From: Amycolatopsis solani
GTDB lineage: Bacteria; Actinomycetota; Actinomycetes; Mycobacteriales; Pseudonocardiaceae
NCBI RefSeq assembly: GCF_033441515.1
Contig: NZ_JAWQJT010000001.1
Location: 1,302,001-1,366,000 of the forward strand
Direction: 5' to 3'
DNA length: 64,000 nt
The translations under genes were made by a program, and so were the position numbers. The first letter of the stretch is position 1; each line of letters opens with the position of its first letter. The notes beneath the pieces are model-generated. The model was not told where the DNA came from and did no database searches. It saw only the letters and a list, made by a program, of their open reading frames with translations. This document shows positions 51,884 to 59,534 of the stretch, in pieces.

Positions 51884-53674
51884 GGCGGGGTTCTCCTTCG
51901 TCGTCGGGGCCGGTGCCCCGGGTGAGGTCTGAGAGGCGGTCACGGCGGTGACGCGCGCGGAATCGAACGCGGGCATGGCGGTAATCGAGACCTCGCGCAA
52001 GGTGGCGCGGGTGACCAGGCGGACGGACTCGTCGGCGGGGTCGGGCTGCCACGCGTCATCGATGCCGTCGAAGAACACGCCGATGGACAGCCCGTCGAGC
52101 ACGCCGTCTTCGGCGAGCGACAGCACTTCGTCGCCGGCGGCGCCGCGGGCGACCTTGAGCGTTGCGACCAGCCCGGCGGCGGTGACTTCCAACTTGATCG
52201 CGACGCCGACGGCCTGCGAATAGTCGTGGTCTCGGAACATCTTGACGCGCGAGACGTCCGACCAGATCAGCGATCCGGGCTGGAACTTCCAGTACGCCCA
52301 GCCAGAACGGGCAACCTGGTTCCAGGGCACGGCCAGGCCGGTGATCGTCCGCTTGGCACTGTCCACCGCGAACTCGGCGGCGGCGACGTCGCCGCCGAAC
52401 GTGAACGTGGCCAGTTCTTCGGCGGTGGCGTCGAACGTGACGGCGGGCGCGATGGCGTTCTGCACGGCGGCGGACTCCTCGGGAGCGGGGGCGGGGGCTG
52501 CCGTGGGCGCAGCCGGCTTAGGCGTGGGCTGCGGGGTGGCGTCGGGGATTTGCTCGATCTCTGCGATGCGCTGGTCGTTGTACACACCGACCTCGCGGCC
52601 GATCTTGTACGTCTCCATGCGCGTTTTGGTGTCCGAGCGGAGGAAGCCGTTGTAGTCGACCCGGGCCTTGTGGCCGCCGGGGACGACGTCCCGCATGGAC
52701 AGGCGCGTCTCGATCGCCGAGACGTAGGCGGCAAGGGTGAAGTCGACCAAGTCGAGCCGGCGCTGCTCGGCGTTGGCGTAGGTTCGCGAGGTGGTCGAGA
52801 CACCGAGGTCTTCCGGGTCGATGCCGGCGTGCCGAGCGATTTCCAGCACCGCGTAGTCGCGCGCGCTGGACAGTTGCAGCTTTTCCGGGTCCCACTGGAG
52901 AACTTCCGGCTTGAGCGCGGCGCCGACGTAGCCCCAGCTGCGTTCCGAGCGGGACGCTTCCCACGTGTCGAGCAGCGGCTGAATCTCGTCTGGGTCCTGG
53001 TCGGCGAACCCGTCGGCCGGGGTGAAGAACCCGAGCGGCAGCGGGTCTTTCGTGTACTGATCCGCGCGCTGGTCGAGCGCGATAGCCATCCGGATGGCGC
53101 GGGCGGCCGAGGTCAGCAGCGCCTCGTTTGGCGAATCGATGCGGATCAGCTGGGAGTCCGGCACGATCTCTTCGGCGATGCCCTGCGGCCGGCCGTTCTC
53201 GTTTACGTAGACCTTGGCGTCGGTCTGCACGAGCACGGACCGCGGTTCGAGCCGGCGGACCTTTGTCGGGAAGCCGTGCCAGCCGAATTCTGTGACGCGC
53301 CACCATGAACGGCCCTCAAACAGCATGTCCTCGACCGTGCGCGTGATGGTCACCGACCGGGCGATATCGATTTCCGGCTGCTCGAACAGCTCCGACTCGA
53401 CGACGCGGCGGCCGGGGTCCAGCATGCGGATCGGGAGAGTGCCGAGGGTGCCGCAGATCAGGTCACGTGCGCGCTTGACGGCGCCGACGCTCAGAGCCTC
53501 GGCGCGGCCGACGCGCGGGGGGAGCGGGCCGGTAGTCGAGCCGCCTCGGCGGATCTCCTCGGGCGCGTTCAGCTCGAACACCACATTGGACAGGTCGACC
53601 CGGGGCGGTCGCGGGCGTGCAGCGGTCGGCGCGTCGCGCCAGCCCCCGCCGAACACCGTCTTGATCCAGCCCAC
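50546..53674 (-). CDS. Portal-prohead protease-major capsid fusion protein
   Basis: One unbroken 1042-residue frame with three phage head modules. Residues 1-380: HK97-type portal (GAVKRARDLICGTLGTLPIR; SSARDYAVLEIARHAGIDPE; TYANAEQRRLDLVDFTLAAY). Residues about 430-575: S78 prohead protease (ITGLAVPWNQVARSG, His in FRDHD, Ser in LDGLSIGVFF). Residues 598-1042: HK97-fold capsid with a reduced scaffold part, then HRNFDSDARERLLRFEAQTK and TREIVDSSNPAIDAIAMQA. Pro/Ala linkers join them. Internal starts with ribosome sites (GTG 52465, ATG 51883) may also give free protease-capsid and capsid. Confidence 0.9.
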   Translation of the reverse strand: MGWIKTVFGGGWRDAPTAARPRPPRVDLSNVVFELNAPEEIRRGGSTTGPLPPRVGRAEALSVGAVKRARDLICGTLGTLPIRMLDPGRRVVESELFEQPEIDIARSVTITRTVEDMLFEGRSWWRVTEFGWHGFPTKVRRLEPRSVLVQTDAKVYVNENGRPQGIAEEIVPDSQLIRIDSPNEALLTSAARAIRMAIALDQRADQYTKDPLPLGFFTPADGFADQDPDEIQPLLDTWEASRSERSWGYVGAALKPEVLQWDPEKLQLSSARDYAVLEIARHAGIDPEDLGVSTTSRTYANAEQRRLDLVDFTLAAYVSAIETRLSMRDVVPGGHKARVDYNGFLRSDTKTRMETYKIGREVGVYNDQRIAEIEQIPDATPQPTPKPAAPTAAPAPAPEESAAVQNAIAPAVTFDATAEELATFTFGGDVAAAEFAVDSAKRTITGLAVPWNQVARSGWAYWKFQPGSLIWSDVSRVKMFRDHDYSQAVGVAIKLEVTAAGLVATLKVARGAAGDEVLSLAEDGVLDGLSIGVFFDGIDDAWQPDPADESVRLVTRATLREVSITAMPAFDSARVTAVTASQTSPGAPAPTTKENPAMTAPAPEQQPAAPTAAPAVPAAGPASTPPTAEQVQAAATLTEAHVAQLTAGMSEAMATAVAEAFARLPFQQQHERQVVPAGRAVVTREAPVYSMNGTGPSLVKDSWNAHRNFDSDARERLLRFEAQTKDIAHQVANAMFAANTTNAAAVVPPGYRPDLYVAQLMKGRPLVGGISHGALEDATPFTIPSFASASGMSSQHTEGTNPTPGTLTLATVTVTPKAISGGFTLTREIVDSSNPAIDAIAMQAMGESYSQQTEAMVYAELNGANGQGGTITNGFVPSGAQVSTSAGGSAAAATYGGKELIAGVRLAEALYPFRRFAAPTRGYLSQEGTSAFATAVDSDGRPLLPSGNPVNTVGTGNASTQSWEVDGLTFQPAWSMGGNAAGDADALMVNEYDAWAWESGLLTFRYEERNGPANIDLALFGYFATRVLRPVGIAAVRHTVGA

Positions 53675-53733
53675 ACGCAGAGGCTATGTGGAAATAATCC
53701 CGTCAATCGGTAGGGGAACCGCAAGATTTCCCG

Positions 53734-55353
53734 TCATGACGGATCTCCTGCTCGTCGACCCCGCAAAATCACCGCTTTCTGGGGTGGTGGCGGCAGAGTC
53801 CGGGCCAAGTGGACGGCGCCGGCGGCGGCGTAGGCGGCATCGCAGTGGCCGGCGCCCTTGCGGGTGAACCGCCAGGCGTCGCCCTGCATAAGCTTCTCGG
53901 CGCCGAGCACGTGCGCGTCCAACAGCGGGTCGCCGGAGTGGGCAATCTGTGCGGTACGGATGTGCTCCGCGAGCCCCATGCACACCGCGGTCGTCTCGCG
54001 GGTGATCTGCTCGACCGTCACGCCTGGCGGCGGCCACGCCGCACGGCCAGGACGCTTGCGGTCGGCCAAGTCGGCGGCCACCGCGGCGGCTGGCCCGTTG
54101 GGAAACCACCCGATCTTCTGCGGCTTGATCCGGCGGACGATGCCCGGCAGCGCCTCGCGCATGGCCTGCGTGCAGCCTGCCCCCTCCCACGCCTCGACGA
54201 CCTCGACGCGCACGCGGTTGTCCGGGAGCATGGCCGCAGCCACGAGCGACGCGTGCAGCCCGTCAATCGAGACGTCGAGGCACAGCGCCACCCGCGCGCG
54301 AACGTCGGCCAGGTCGCCAGGCTCAAGACACCCGTCGGGCGCCTCGGCGGCCCACTTCCCGCCGTCCACCGCGCTGTCGATGATCTTCACGCGAATGCAC
54401 ATGTTCTCGGTCAGAAAGCCGGCGAGCTTGTCGCCGCCCTTCTCGACCGCGACCCGCGCGTCGCCGATCAGCGCGTCCGGGTCGATCCGCCGGCCGAGGT
54501 TCGGGTTTGCCTGCGCGAGCGCGTTCAGGTCGAGTGGCGACGAGCCTTCCGGCGCGCTCCACTCGAAGATGCCCAACCGCGGGTCACCCTCGCCGGACTC
54601 AATGAACTTGATCGCCGCATCGCGGGTGTCGTTGAGCACCACCGACCGGTCCGACCCGGCGTTGGACATCGCCCAGATCTGGGCGTCCCACACGGCGTTC
54701 GTCGCCGGCACGGCTGCGTCCCACGCGCTGTAGTCGTGGTGCTGGCGCAGCTCGTCGAGCACCAGGCGGTCAATCGTGAGCGACCGGCCGCCTTCCTCGT
54801 TCGACGCGGCGATCTTGTAGCGGCTGCCCTCGTCAAGAACCTGTTCGATCGCGTCGGCCCGCCACAGCACTTGCTCGCCGTTGGCCTTCCGAATGCCGCC
54901 CTTGGCCGGCACCTCGGCGTCCAGCTCCTCGACCTGGCGCGCGAGCCGGCACGCCTTGCGCCACGACTCGGCGGCGTAGTCGAGCTTCGTCGAGGTCCCG
55001 AGCACCATGGGCACGCGGTCGACGAACAGCCAGAACAGCGTCAGGACCACGACAACTTCGGTTTTGCCATTCTGGCGCGACACCAGCACGAGCACCTTTC
55101 GGAACCGCGGCCGGCCGTCCGGCAGCAGCTCGCCGGCGTGGATCGCGAGCCATTCCTGCCACGGGTCGAGCGGGTGGCCGAGCGGGTCTCGGGCGAACTC
55201 GCACACGTCGAACCCGTAGGACGTCTCAGGCGTCAGCTCGCGCAGCGGCGGAGTCCAGATCCGCGGTTCGATCGAACCGAGAATGCTAGCCCCGTTTCCG
55301 CTGCTCGCGTCGCTTTCGAAGCTCATCAAGGGCTGACTTTTTGGCAGCGTCAT
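53734..55353 (-). CDS. Terminase large subunit
   Basis: A 539-residue DNA-packaging motor. The ATPase has SRQNGKT (Walker A, about residues 91-97) and LVLDEL (Walker B). The C-terminal nuclease has an Asp in LCLDVSIDG and a late GHCDAA Asp. It follows the small subunit, overlapping it by 68 bases from ATG 55353, or 41 bases from ATG 55326. It cuts and packages concatemeric phage DNA into the prohead. Confidence 0.95.
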   Translation of the reverse strand: MTLPKSQPLMSFESDASSGNGASILGSIEPRIWTPPLRELTPETSYGFDVCEFARDPLGHPLDPWQEWLAIHAGELLPDGRPRFRKVLVLVSRQNGKTEVVVVLTLFWLFVDRVPMVLGTSTKLDYAAESWRKACRLARQVEELDAEVPAKGGIRKANGEQVLWRADAIEQVLDEGSRYKIAASNEEGGRSLTIDRLVLDELRQHHDYSAWDAAVPATNAVWDAQIWAMSNAGSDRSVVLNDTRDAAIKFIESGEGDPRLGIFEWSAPEGSSPLDLNALAQANPNLGRRIDPDALIGDARVAVEKGGDKLAGFLTENMCIRVKIIDSAVDGGKWAAEAPDGCLEPGDLADVRARVALCLDVSIDGLHASLVAAAMLPDNRVRVEVVEAWEGAGCTQAMREALPGIVRRIKPQKIGWFPNGPAAAVAADLADRKRPGRAAWPPPGVTVEQITRETTAVCMGLAEHIRTAQIAHSGDPLLDAHVLGAEKLMQGDAWRFTRKGAGHCDAAYAAAGAVHLARTLPPPPQKAVILRGRRAGDPS

Positions 55354-55606
55354 CCGCCGGCACCCCCTTTGCGAGTGCCTTGCGCGCCGCCGGCGTCGCG
55401 CCGAGGCTTTCGAGCACGGCCAGCAGCCGCCCGGCCAGCTCGGCGATCGTCCGCCCGCTCGACTCCTCGTCGATCGCCTCGCCGAGCCGCTGCGCGAGCG
55501 CGACCGCGCCGGCGTCCTCGGGCGAGGTCTCCAACACCCCGACCGCGGCTCGCACAGCCTTGGCCATGGTCGTCGGAACGCCCGTCGAGGGGCGCTCGGC
55601 GGTCAT
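55286..55606 (-). CDS. Terminase small subunit (probable)
   Basis: A 106-residue helical, charged protein (AVRAAVGVLETSPEDAGAVA, LAQRLGEAIDEES; basic C-terminus KKSALDELRKRREQRKRG). Size and place just before the large subunit make it the DNA-recognising small subunit. ATG 55606 overlaps the preceding short gene (ATGA). Confidence 0.8.
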   Translation of the reverse strand: MTAERPSTGVPTTMAKAVRAAVGVLETSPEDAGAVALAQRLGEAIDEESSGRTIAELAGRLLAVLESLGATPAARKALAKGVPADDAAKKSALDELRKRREQRKRG

Positions 55607-55776
55607 CGCGGGTCCCAGAAAAACGCGGGGAGAGAGACGTTGACAGGGACGTGGATCAACGGCCCGGTGTGGGTGGGGAAAAACCGCAGGTCAGGGCATG
55701 TGTCCACTGTGATCGGTCGTTTCCGCAGGTCAGCGGCATGATCGGCACGTTTCGTGGTGGGCGACGGCGTCACCAT
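55603..55776 (-). CDS. Tiny gene between HNH and terminase
   Basis: A 57-residue peptide, MVTPSPTTKRADHAADLRKR then a hydrophobic Phe/Pro-rich end. ATG 55776 lies in the HNH stop region and TGA overlaps the terminase start, so it is placed in a coupled chain. No family recognised; it could be a translational linker only. Confidence 0.5.
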   Translation of the reverse strand: MVTPSPTTKRADHAADLRKRPITVDTCPDLRFFPTHTGPLIHVPVNVSLPAFFWDPR

Positions 55777-56057
55777 TCGGTCCTCGGCCTCGGCCTCGGG
55801 TCTACTGCTCGCGCTACCCGCAGCTGTGCCCCTGCCCGTCGGTTGCACGCCCGGTGCTCGGGCCCCTGGTACTCGCGCTTGTCCGTGCCGTCCCGGTGGC
55901 CGAGGTCCCACGGATCGCCGGACAGGATCAGCCGGCCGCACCGGGCGCATGCGACGTGGCCCTTGGCTACCTCGGGCGCTAGGGCCTCGCGTAGCCGCTG
56001 GTGCTGGGCGCCGTAGCCCTTGCGGGTCGTGTCCCCCGCCCGCTGGTGATCGGCCAT
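55770..56057 (-). CDS. HNH endonuclease, packaging-associated
   Basis: A 95-residue protein with a CARCG zinc pair, then GDPWDLGHRDGTDKREYQGP and EHRACNRRAG, the H-N-H centre. HNH genes beside terminase are common in HK97-like phages, where they help cut cos-type ends with the terminase. ATG 56057 follows a 29-bp palindrome by 10 bases. Confidence 0.9.
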   Translation of the reverse strand: MADHQRAGDTTRKGYGAQHQRLREALAPEVAKGHVACARCGRLILSGDPWDLGHRDGTDKREYQGPEHRACNRRAGAQLRVARAVDPRPRPRTEW

Positions 56058-56067
56058 GCGTCGGATT

Positions 56068-56096
56068 CTAACTGTCTAACCAGGTTAGACGGTTAG
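56068..56096. promoter_or_regulatory. 29-bp near-perfect palindrome before packaging operon
   Basis: Fourteen-base arms (CTAACTGTCTAACC and GGTTAGACGGTTAG; 13 of 14 complementary) around a single A. It is AT-rich relative to its surroundings, with four CTAAC/GTTAG half-sites. The single-base loop makes it a DNA site, not an RNA hairpin. It may be a late-promoter operator or part of a packaging site. Confidence 0.7.
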
Positions 56097-56338
56097 GCGA
56101 CAAGGTTCGGTGCCTTCGTGACGCCCGCGTCTGGGTGCCCCGATTGGCCGCACCTGACCCTGTCGCGTTGTTACCATGGGCGACAGAGGTGGCCCAACCG
56201 ATTGAGGTACCTCACCTTTTCGTGGCCGATTACCCGCGACGATGGTCGCGATGTGGTCAAGAACCGTGTGCGTATGCAGTGCATCGCGGCTGCGGCACGA
56301 TAGTGTGCCTTCATCCGCTTCGGAAGACACACCACGTA

Positions 56339-56464
56339 ATGAATGGATCACTAAGCGTGCGCACTCAAGTTGGCTGTCGGAGTTGTTTTGCCTGGTCGGG
56401 GCCGGATAGTCAACTCTGCGACACCTTCGAAGCGTGCCCCGGGCGGCTCTGTCAGTTTAATTGA
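56339..56464 (+). CDS. Cys-rich tiny protein of forward cassette
   Basis: A 41-residue peptide with five Cys: VGCRSCFAWSGPDSQLCD and ACPGRLC, like a zinc knuckle. It runs opposite to the phage late genes. The stop lies 8 bases before the next start, suggesting one transcript. Start ATG 56339 has only a weak ribosome site. Confidence 0.5.
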   Translation: MNGSLSVRTQVGCRSCFAWSGPDSQLCDTFEACPGRLCQFN

Positions 56465-56472
56465 AAGGAGTA

Positions 56473-56604
56473 ATGCCAAAATATCGGGAAGCCTCAAATG
56501 GACAGCTATTTATGAGCATAAAGAAGCGCCCACCAGCTGCAACTGATGGGCGCGTGGAACGACCCGATGGGATAGGCGAATATCCAAATGAGCAGTTCCG
56601 TTAA
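56473..56604 (+). CDS. Tiny protein of forward cassette
   Basis: A 43-residue peptide, MPKYREASNGQLFMSIKKRP then a charged tail. A strong AAAGGAG site lies 2 bases before ATG 56473, which is close. A terminator-like hairpin (56526-56553) falls inside the frame, so the gene could be a false call. It overlaps the next gene by 17 bases. Confidence 0.45.
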   Translation: MPKYREASNGQLFMSIKKRPPAATDGRVERPDGIGEYPNEQFR

Positions 56605-56914
56605 GCATGGTAGCAGTGATCGGCGCGGTGAACCCGGTCCGGACTACAAGCTAAGCCACTGGTCAGAGGCCATCCGGCACGTTGTGGCCGCCACGTCCGC
56701 GTCTGTTGTGCAACGCGGCCGTGACGCGATTGAAAGGAAGTCGACCCCTAACGACCACATCAGCGCTGTGCACAACTTGTTCGCTGACCAGGCCGCGGCC
56801 GATCGCCTGCACAAGTTGGTTCGGCTGATCCTCTGGAGCCTTCTTGCGATGCTCCTGGTGCTCGCGGTCGTGGCGATTGTGCGCCCAGAGGTGTTTGTGC
56901 CGCTGTTCTCCTGA
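56588..56914 (+). CDS. Tail-anchored membrane protein, possible prophage moron
   Basis: A 108-residue protein with a soluble N-terminal part (about residues 1-75; DYKLSHWSEAIRHVVAATS, HISAVHNLFADQAAADRLHK) and one C-terminal transmembrane helix (about 78-100). It is on the strand opposite to all neighbours, in lower-GC DNA with its own terminator, features of lysogenic-conversion genes. A superinfection-exclusion or host-fitness role is possible; no family is recognised. Confidence 0.75.
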   Translation: MSSSVKHGSSDRRGEPGPDYKLSHWSEAIRHVVAATSASVVQRGRDAIERKSTPNDHISAVHNLFADQAAADRLHKLVRLILWSLLAMLLVLAVVAIVRPEVFVPLFS

Positions 56915-56926
56915 CCGGAGGTAGTG

Positions 56927-56966
56927 GACGCGGGTCGGTGCTACGGGGCCGTACCCGACCCGCGTC
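56927..56966. terminator. Terminator between convergent genes
   Basis: Twelve-base perfect outer arms (GACGCGGGTCGG) with an inner TACGG/CCGTA stem, lying 13 bases after the forward membrane gene. A second hairpin (56966-56993) faces the other way. Confidence 0.7.
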
Positions 56967-56998
56967 GCCGCCGAACGATGCTCGATCGGCGGCGTCCA

Positions 56999-57322
56999 TC
57001 AGGGGCGCCATTCCTCGCGGTAGTCCGGGTGGTCGGCCTCAGCCACGGCGAACCGCTTGATCACGGTGCGCATGACCTTGCACACCATCTCGCGCGCGGG
57101 ACTGTCGGGCTCGGCGCAGTGGCGCGCGTAGTCGTCGAGCACGGCGCGCTTGGCGGCGAGGTCGGCGAGGAACCGCTGACTCGGCCGGTCGGTCGATGCT
57201 GCCGCGTCGTCGAGCCGCGCCCAGTAGAACGCGATGAGCGGGTCGAGCTTTGGGCCGGCGGCCGGGTGGCCGTCGTCGTCGTAGTAGGTGACGGTGCGCG
57301 TCACCTCGTACTCGTCGGCCAC
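56999..57322 (-). CDS. DUF6221-like phage protein
   Basis: A 107-residue helical protein ending HPDYREEWRP, the C-terminal signature of DUF6221. The N-terminal part (TVTYYDDDGHPAAGPKLDPL) differs from standard members. GTG 57322. The same ending recurs in the 57902 gene, so the two are distant paralogues. Common in actinophage early regions; role unknown. Confidence 0.78.
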   Translation of the reverse strand: MADEYEVTRTVTYYDDDGHPAAGPKLDPLIAFYWARLDDAAASTDRPSQRFLADLAAKRAVLDDYARHCAEPDSPAREMVCKVMRTVIKRFAVAEADHPDYREEWRP

Positions 57323-57397
57323 CAGAACACCGCCTCTCGTCCGGGGTCATCACATCATCGCTCACGGGCCGGGCTCATGCTGACAACCCGCTGCACC

Positions 57398-57649
57398 TCA
57401 CGGCTGGTCGTGGTCGCCGGCGGCCGGCTCGTCGTCGATTGGGTCGCACGCCTGCTCGATGATCCCGTGGTAGACCACGCTCCGGTGGCCGTCGACCTCG
57501 ACGACGTAGAACCGGTCATCGACCACGCCGGCCGTGCGGGCGACGTCGGGGTGGTGGTGCCAATCCGCGGCGATCGTCCACACCGTGCCGGTCTCGCGGT
57601 AGCGCAGCCGCTGACCGACCGGGTACCGCGGTTGCTCGTCGTCACCCAC
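57398..57649 (-). CDS. Small phage protein, beta-rich
   Basis: An 83-residue protein (YPVGQRLRYRETGTVWTIAA, DRFYVVEVDGHRSVVYHG). It looks like a small SH3/Sm-like barrel. GTG 57649 overlaps the upstream stop. Not recognised. Confidence 0.7.
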   Translation of the reverse strand: MGDDEQPRYPVGQRLRYRETGTVWTIAADWHHHPDVARTAGVVDDRFYVVEVDGHRSVVYHGIIEQACDPIDDEPAAGDHDQP

Positions 57650-57914
57650 CGGCTACCTCGGTCCAGTCCTCGACGACGATCACGCGCCGGCGGTACGCCT
57701 TCCCGTCGACCCAGGCGTGCTCGGCCGTCAGCTCGCCGGGCGGCGTCCAGCCGGCTTTCAGCAGCGCGGCCACCATGCGGTCCGCATCACCGCGCAGTCC
57801 GGGCGGGGGCGCGCCGATGTACGACGTGAGCATCGCCCGGTGGGCCAGCTCGACGGCCTCGGCGCGCTCGCGCTCGTATTGGCCGATGCGGGGGTCATCG
57901 GTCACGGTCGCCAC
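57642..57914 (-). CDS. Small phage protein
   Basis: A 90-residue protein; helical start (IGQYERERAEAVELAHRAML), then ADRMVAALLKAGWTPP, a pattern found in many actinophage early proteins (a helix followed by a G-W-x-P turn). GTG 57914 overlaps the DUF6221 stop. Confidence 0.72.
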   Translation of the reverse strand: MATVTDDPRIGQYERERAEAVELAHRAMLTSYIGAPPPGLRGDADRMVAALLKAGWTPPGELTAEHAWVDGKAYRRRVIVVEDWTEVAGG

Positions 57915-58426
57915 TCCTCGCGGTAGTTCGCGTGTCCTGCGTACTCCAAGCCGAGCAGGCGCACCACGTCACGGTATGCCTCGTTGTAGCCGTCGCCGCC
58001 ATCGGCGAAAGTCACCAGGTCGAGGATTCGGCGTACGGCCGCGATGCGCCGCAGGGTCTTCGCCGGGTCCTGGCGCGCAACGTGCACGACGTCGTCGGCC
58101 GGGCGGTCCGGGTTACCCGGACATGCCGAGTTTTCGACGACCAGGCGTCCACCGACGCTGCCCCGCTGCTCGACGTAGGCGCCGCTGAACGGCCCCCAAT
58201 CGCCGGACACCCACGGCCCCGGGGTTGCCGCCTCGGCGGCACGCCGGTCAGAGTCGAGGCGCTTGCGCAGGAACAGCACCAGCGCCTCGATCACCTCGGC
58301 CTCGGCCTCGGCCTCGATGTCGCCGAGCGGCAGCGGCTCGACGCTCACCGGGGCCGGGCTCCCCGGGGGCGACCACGTCGCCGGCACCCGCAGCGACGGG
58401 TAGCCGCGGCCACGCTGGCGGGTCAC
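57902..58426 (-). CDS. DUF6221 family phage protein
   Basis: A 174-residue protein with the DUF6221 core: VIEALVLFLRKRLDSDRRAA, GPW, HVARQDPAKTLRRIAAVRRI and the terminal HANYREEWRP. GTG 58426 overlaps the previous stop (GTGA); GTG 58438 gives four more residues. Conserved in actinobacterial phages and islands, function unknown. Confidence 0.82.
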   Translation of the reverse strand: MTRQRGRGYPSLRVPATWSPPGSPAPVSVEPLPLGDIEAEAEAEVIEALVLFLRKRLDSDRRAAEAATPGPWVSGDWGPFSGAYVEQRGSVGGRLVVENSACPGNPDRPADDVVHVARQDPAKTLRRIAAVRRILDLVTFADGGDGYNEAYRDVVRLLGLEYAGHANYREEWRP

Positions 58427-58920
58427 CGGCGCACCCACGGGTCCGAGACGGTGCCGGCCGCCCGGAAGGCGCTGGTCAGGTCGGCGCGCTGCTGCGGGCT
58501 CAGCGGCGGCGCCGGCGGCGCGGTGATCTCGGCGACCGCGGCCCGGTACCCACGCAGCCGCTCGACGTCCGCGGCGCGCCAGCCCTGGCGCTCGGCGACC
58601 TCACGCAGTGCCGCGTCGCCGCCGCACAGCTCGTCGTGCTCGTGCCGCTGCTCGCACGCCCAGCCGACCAGCACGCCGTAGCACCAGGCGTCGACCGCGC
58701 CGACCGAAAAATCTCGAGAATCGCCGATTAGTGCATGAGCCGCGCTCGCGAGCGCGTCGGCCAACAGCTCGACCGGCACGCCGCCCAGCTCGTGCCGTGC
58801 GAAGTCGTACGGCAGCACGTCGGGCCAGACCGCCGGCCGCAGCCAGCCGGCGCGCACCCAGCGGGCGACGACGAGCAGCGGCAGCAGCAGCGGCAGCAGC
58901 GCGAGCGCGCCGGCGGTCAC
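58423..58920 (-). CDS. Phage protein with N-terminal membrane helix
   Basis: A 165-residue protein with one helix (about residues 3-20; AGALALLPLLLPLLVVARWV) and a soluble remainder. GTG 58920 overlaps the upstream stop. The C-terminal GWRAADVERLRGYRAAVAEI is helical. Not recognised. Confidence 0.7.
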   Translation of the reverse strand: MTAGALALLPLLLPLLVVARWVRAGWLRPAVWPDVLPYDFARHELGGVPVELLADALASAAHALIGDSRDFSVGAVDAWCYGVLVGWACEQRHEHDELCGGDAALREVAERQGWRAADVERLRGYRAAVAEITAPPAPPLSPQQRADLTSAFRAAGTVSDPWVRR

Positions 58921-59294
58921 GGCGTCACCTCGCGGGCCGGCCGCGCCGAGACGGTGGTGCCTTCCCAGACGAGCACCGTTTGGTGCTTTGGGAACGCGAC
59001 CGAGGCGGCGTCCGCGATGTGGCGGTAGTCGTCGGGTGCCAGCTTGGCGGGCACGGTGATGACTACGACGTCGTCGGGGTCGAGGTGCAGCCGGTCGGCC
59101 TGCGGCATCAGGTTGGCGGTCGCGCGCGCGGTCACGAGCAACTCGGCGTCCGGGCCGGTCGTCGCGGTCACGAGCGTGGGCGTGCACGGCGACAGCTCGC
59201 GCAGCGCCGCCAGCAGCGGGCCGGCCGCGGTGTCGAAGTCGACGCCCTCGGGCAGTGCGTACTCGACCAGCACGGCGTAGGTGGTGGTGCTCAT
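58917..59294 (-). CDS. Phage hypothetical protein
   Basis: A 125-residue alpha-beta protein (TYAVLVEYALPEGVDFDTAA, VVVITVPAKLAPDDYRHIAD, HQTVLVWEG). ATG 59294 overlaps the upstream stop. No family recognised. Confidence 0.72.
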   Translation of the reverse strand: MSTTTYAVLVEYALPEGVDFDTAAGPLLAALRELSPCTPTLVTATTGPDAELLVTARATANLMPQADRLHLDPDDVVVITVPAKLAPDDYRHIADAASVAFPKHQTVLVWEGTTVSARPAREVTP

Positions 59295-59452
59295 CGGCTC
59301 ACGGCCAAGGCGATGGTGGTCACGATCGTCAGCAGCATGATGGCGGCGTTCCCTCGGCGGGTGATGTCGGCGCTGGCGCGGGCGAAGGTCAGCCCGACGA
59401 TGCCGAGCACGGCGGTGGCGAAGACGAGCAAGATCAGTAGTCCAGCGGTCAC
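59291..59452 (-). CDS. Tiny membrane protein
   Basis: A 53-residue protein with two hydrophobic helices (TAGLLILLVFATAVLGIVGL, and AAIMLLTIVTTIALAV). GTG 59452 follows AGGAGA. The stop overlaps the next ATG (ATGA), which supports the call. Role unknown. Confidence 0.68.
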   Translation of the reverse strand: MTAGLLILLVFATAVLGIVGLTFARASADITRRGNAAIMLLTIVTTIALAVSR

Positions 59453-59534
59453 GGTGTTCGGTCTCCTGTTGTGGGTGCGACTGATCGCCGGCCGCTGGCG
59501 GCGCGTTGGTGGCGTCGCCAGCGACCGGGTGTTG

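Noticed and set aside
53731..53742. Perfect 12-base palindrome CCGTCATGACGG at the terminase stop
   Set aside because: Short and overlapping coding sequence; no partner copies or promoter elements that fit well.
56526..56553. Hairpin as a terminator that would exclude the 56473-56604 gene
   Set aside because: The stem has a mismatch and no T-tail, and the gene has a strong ribosome site, so the gene is kept at low confidence.
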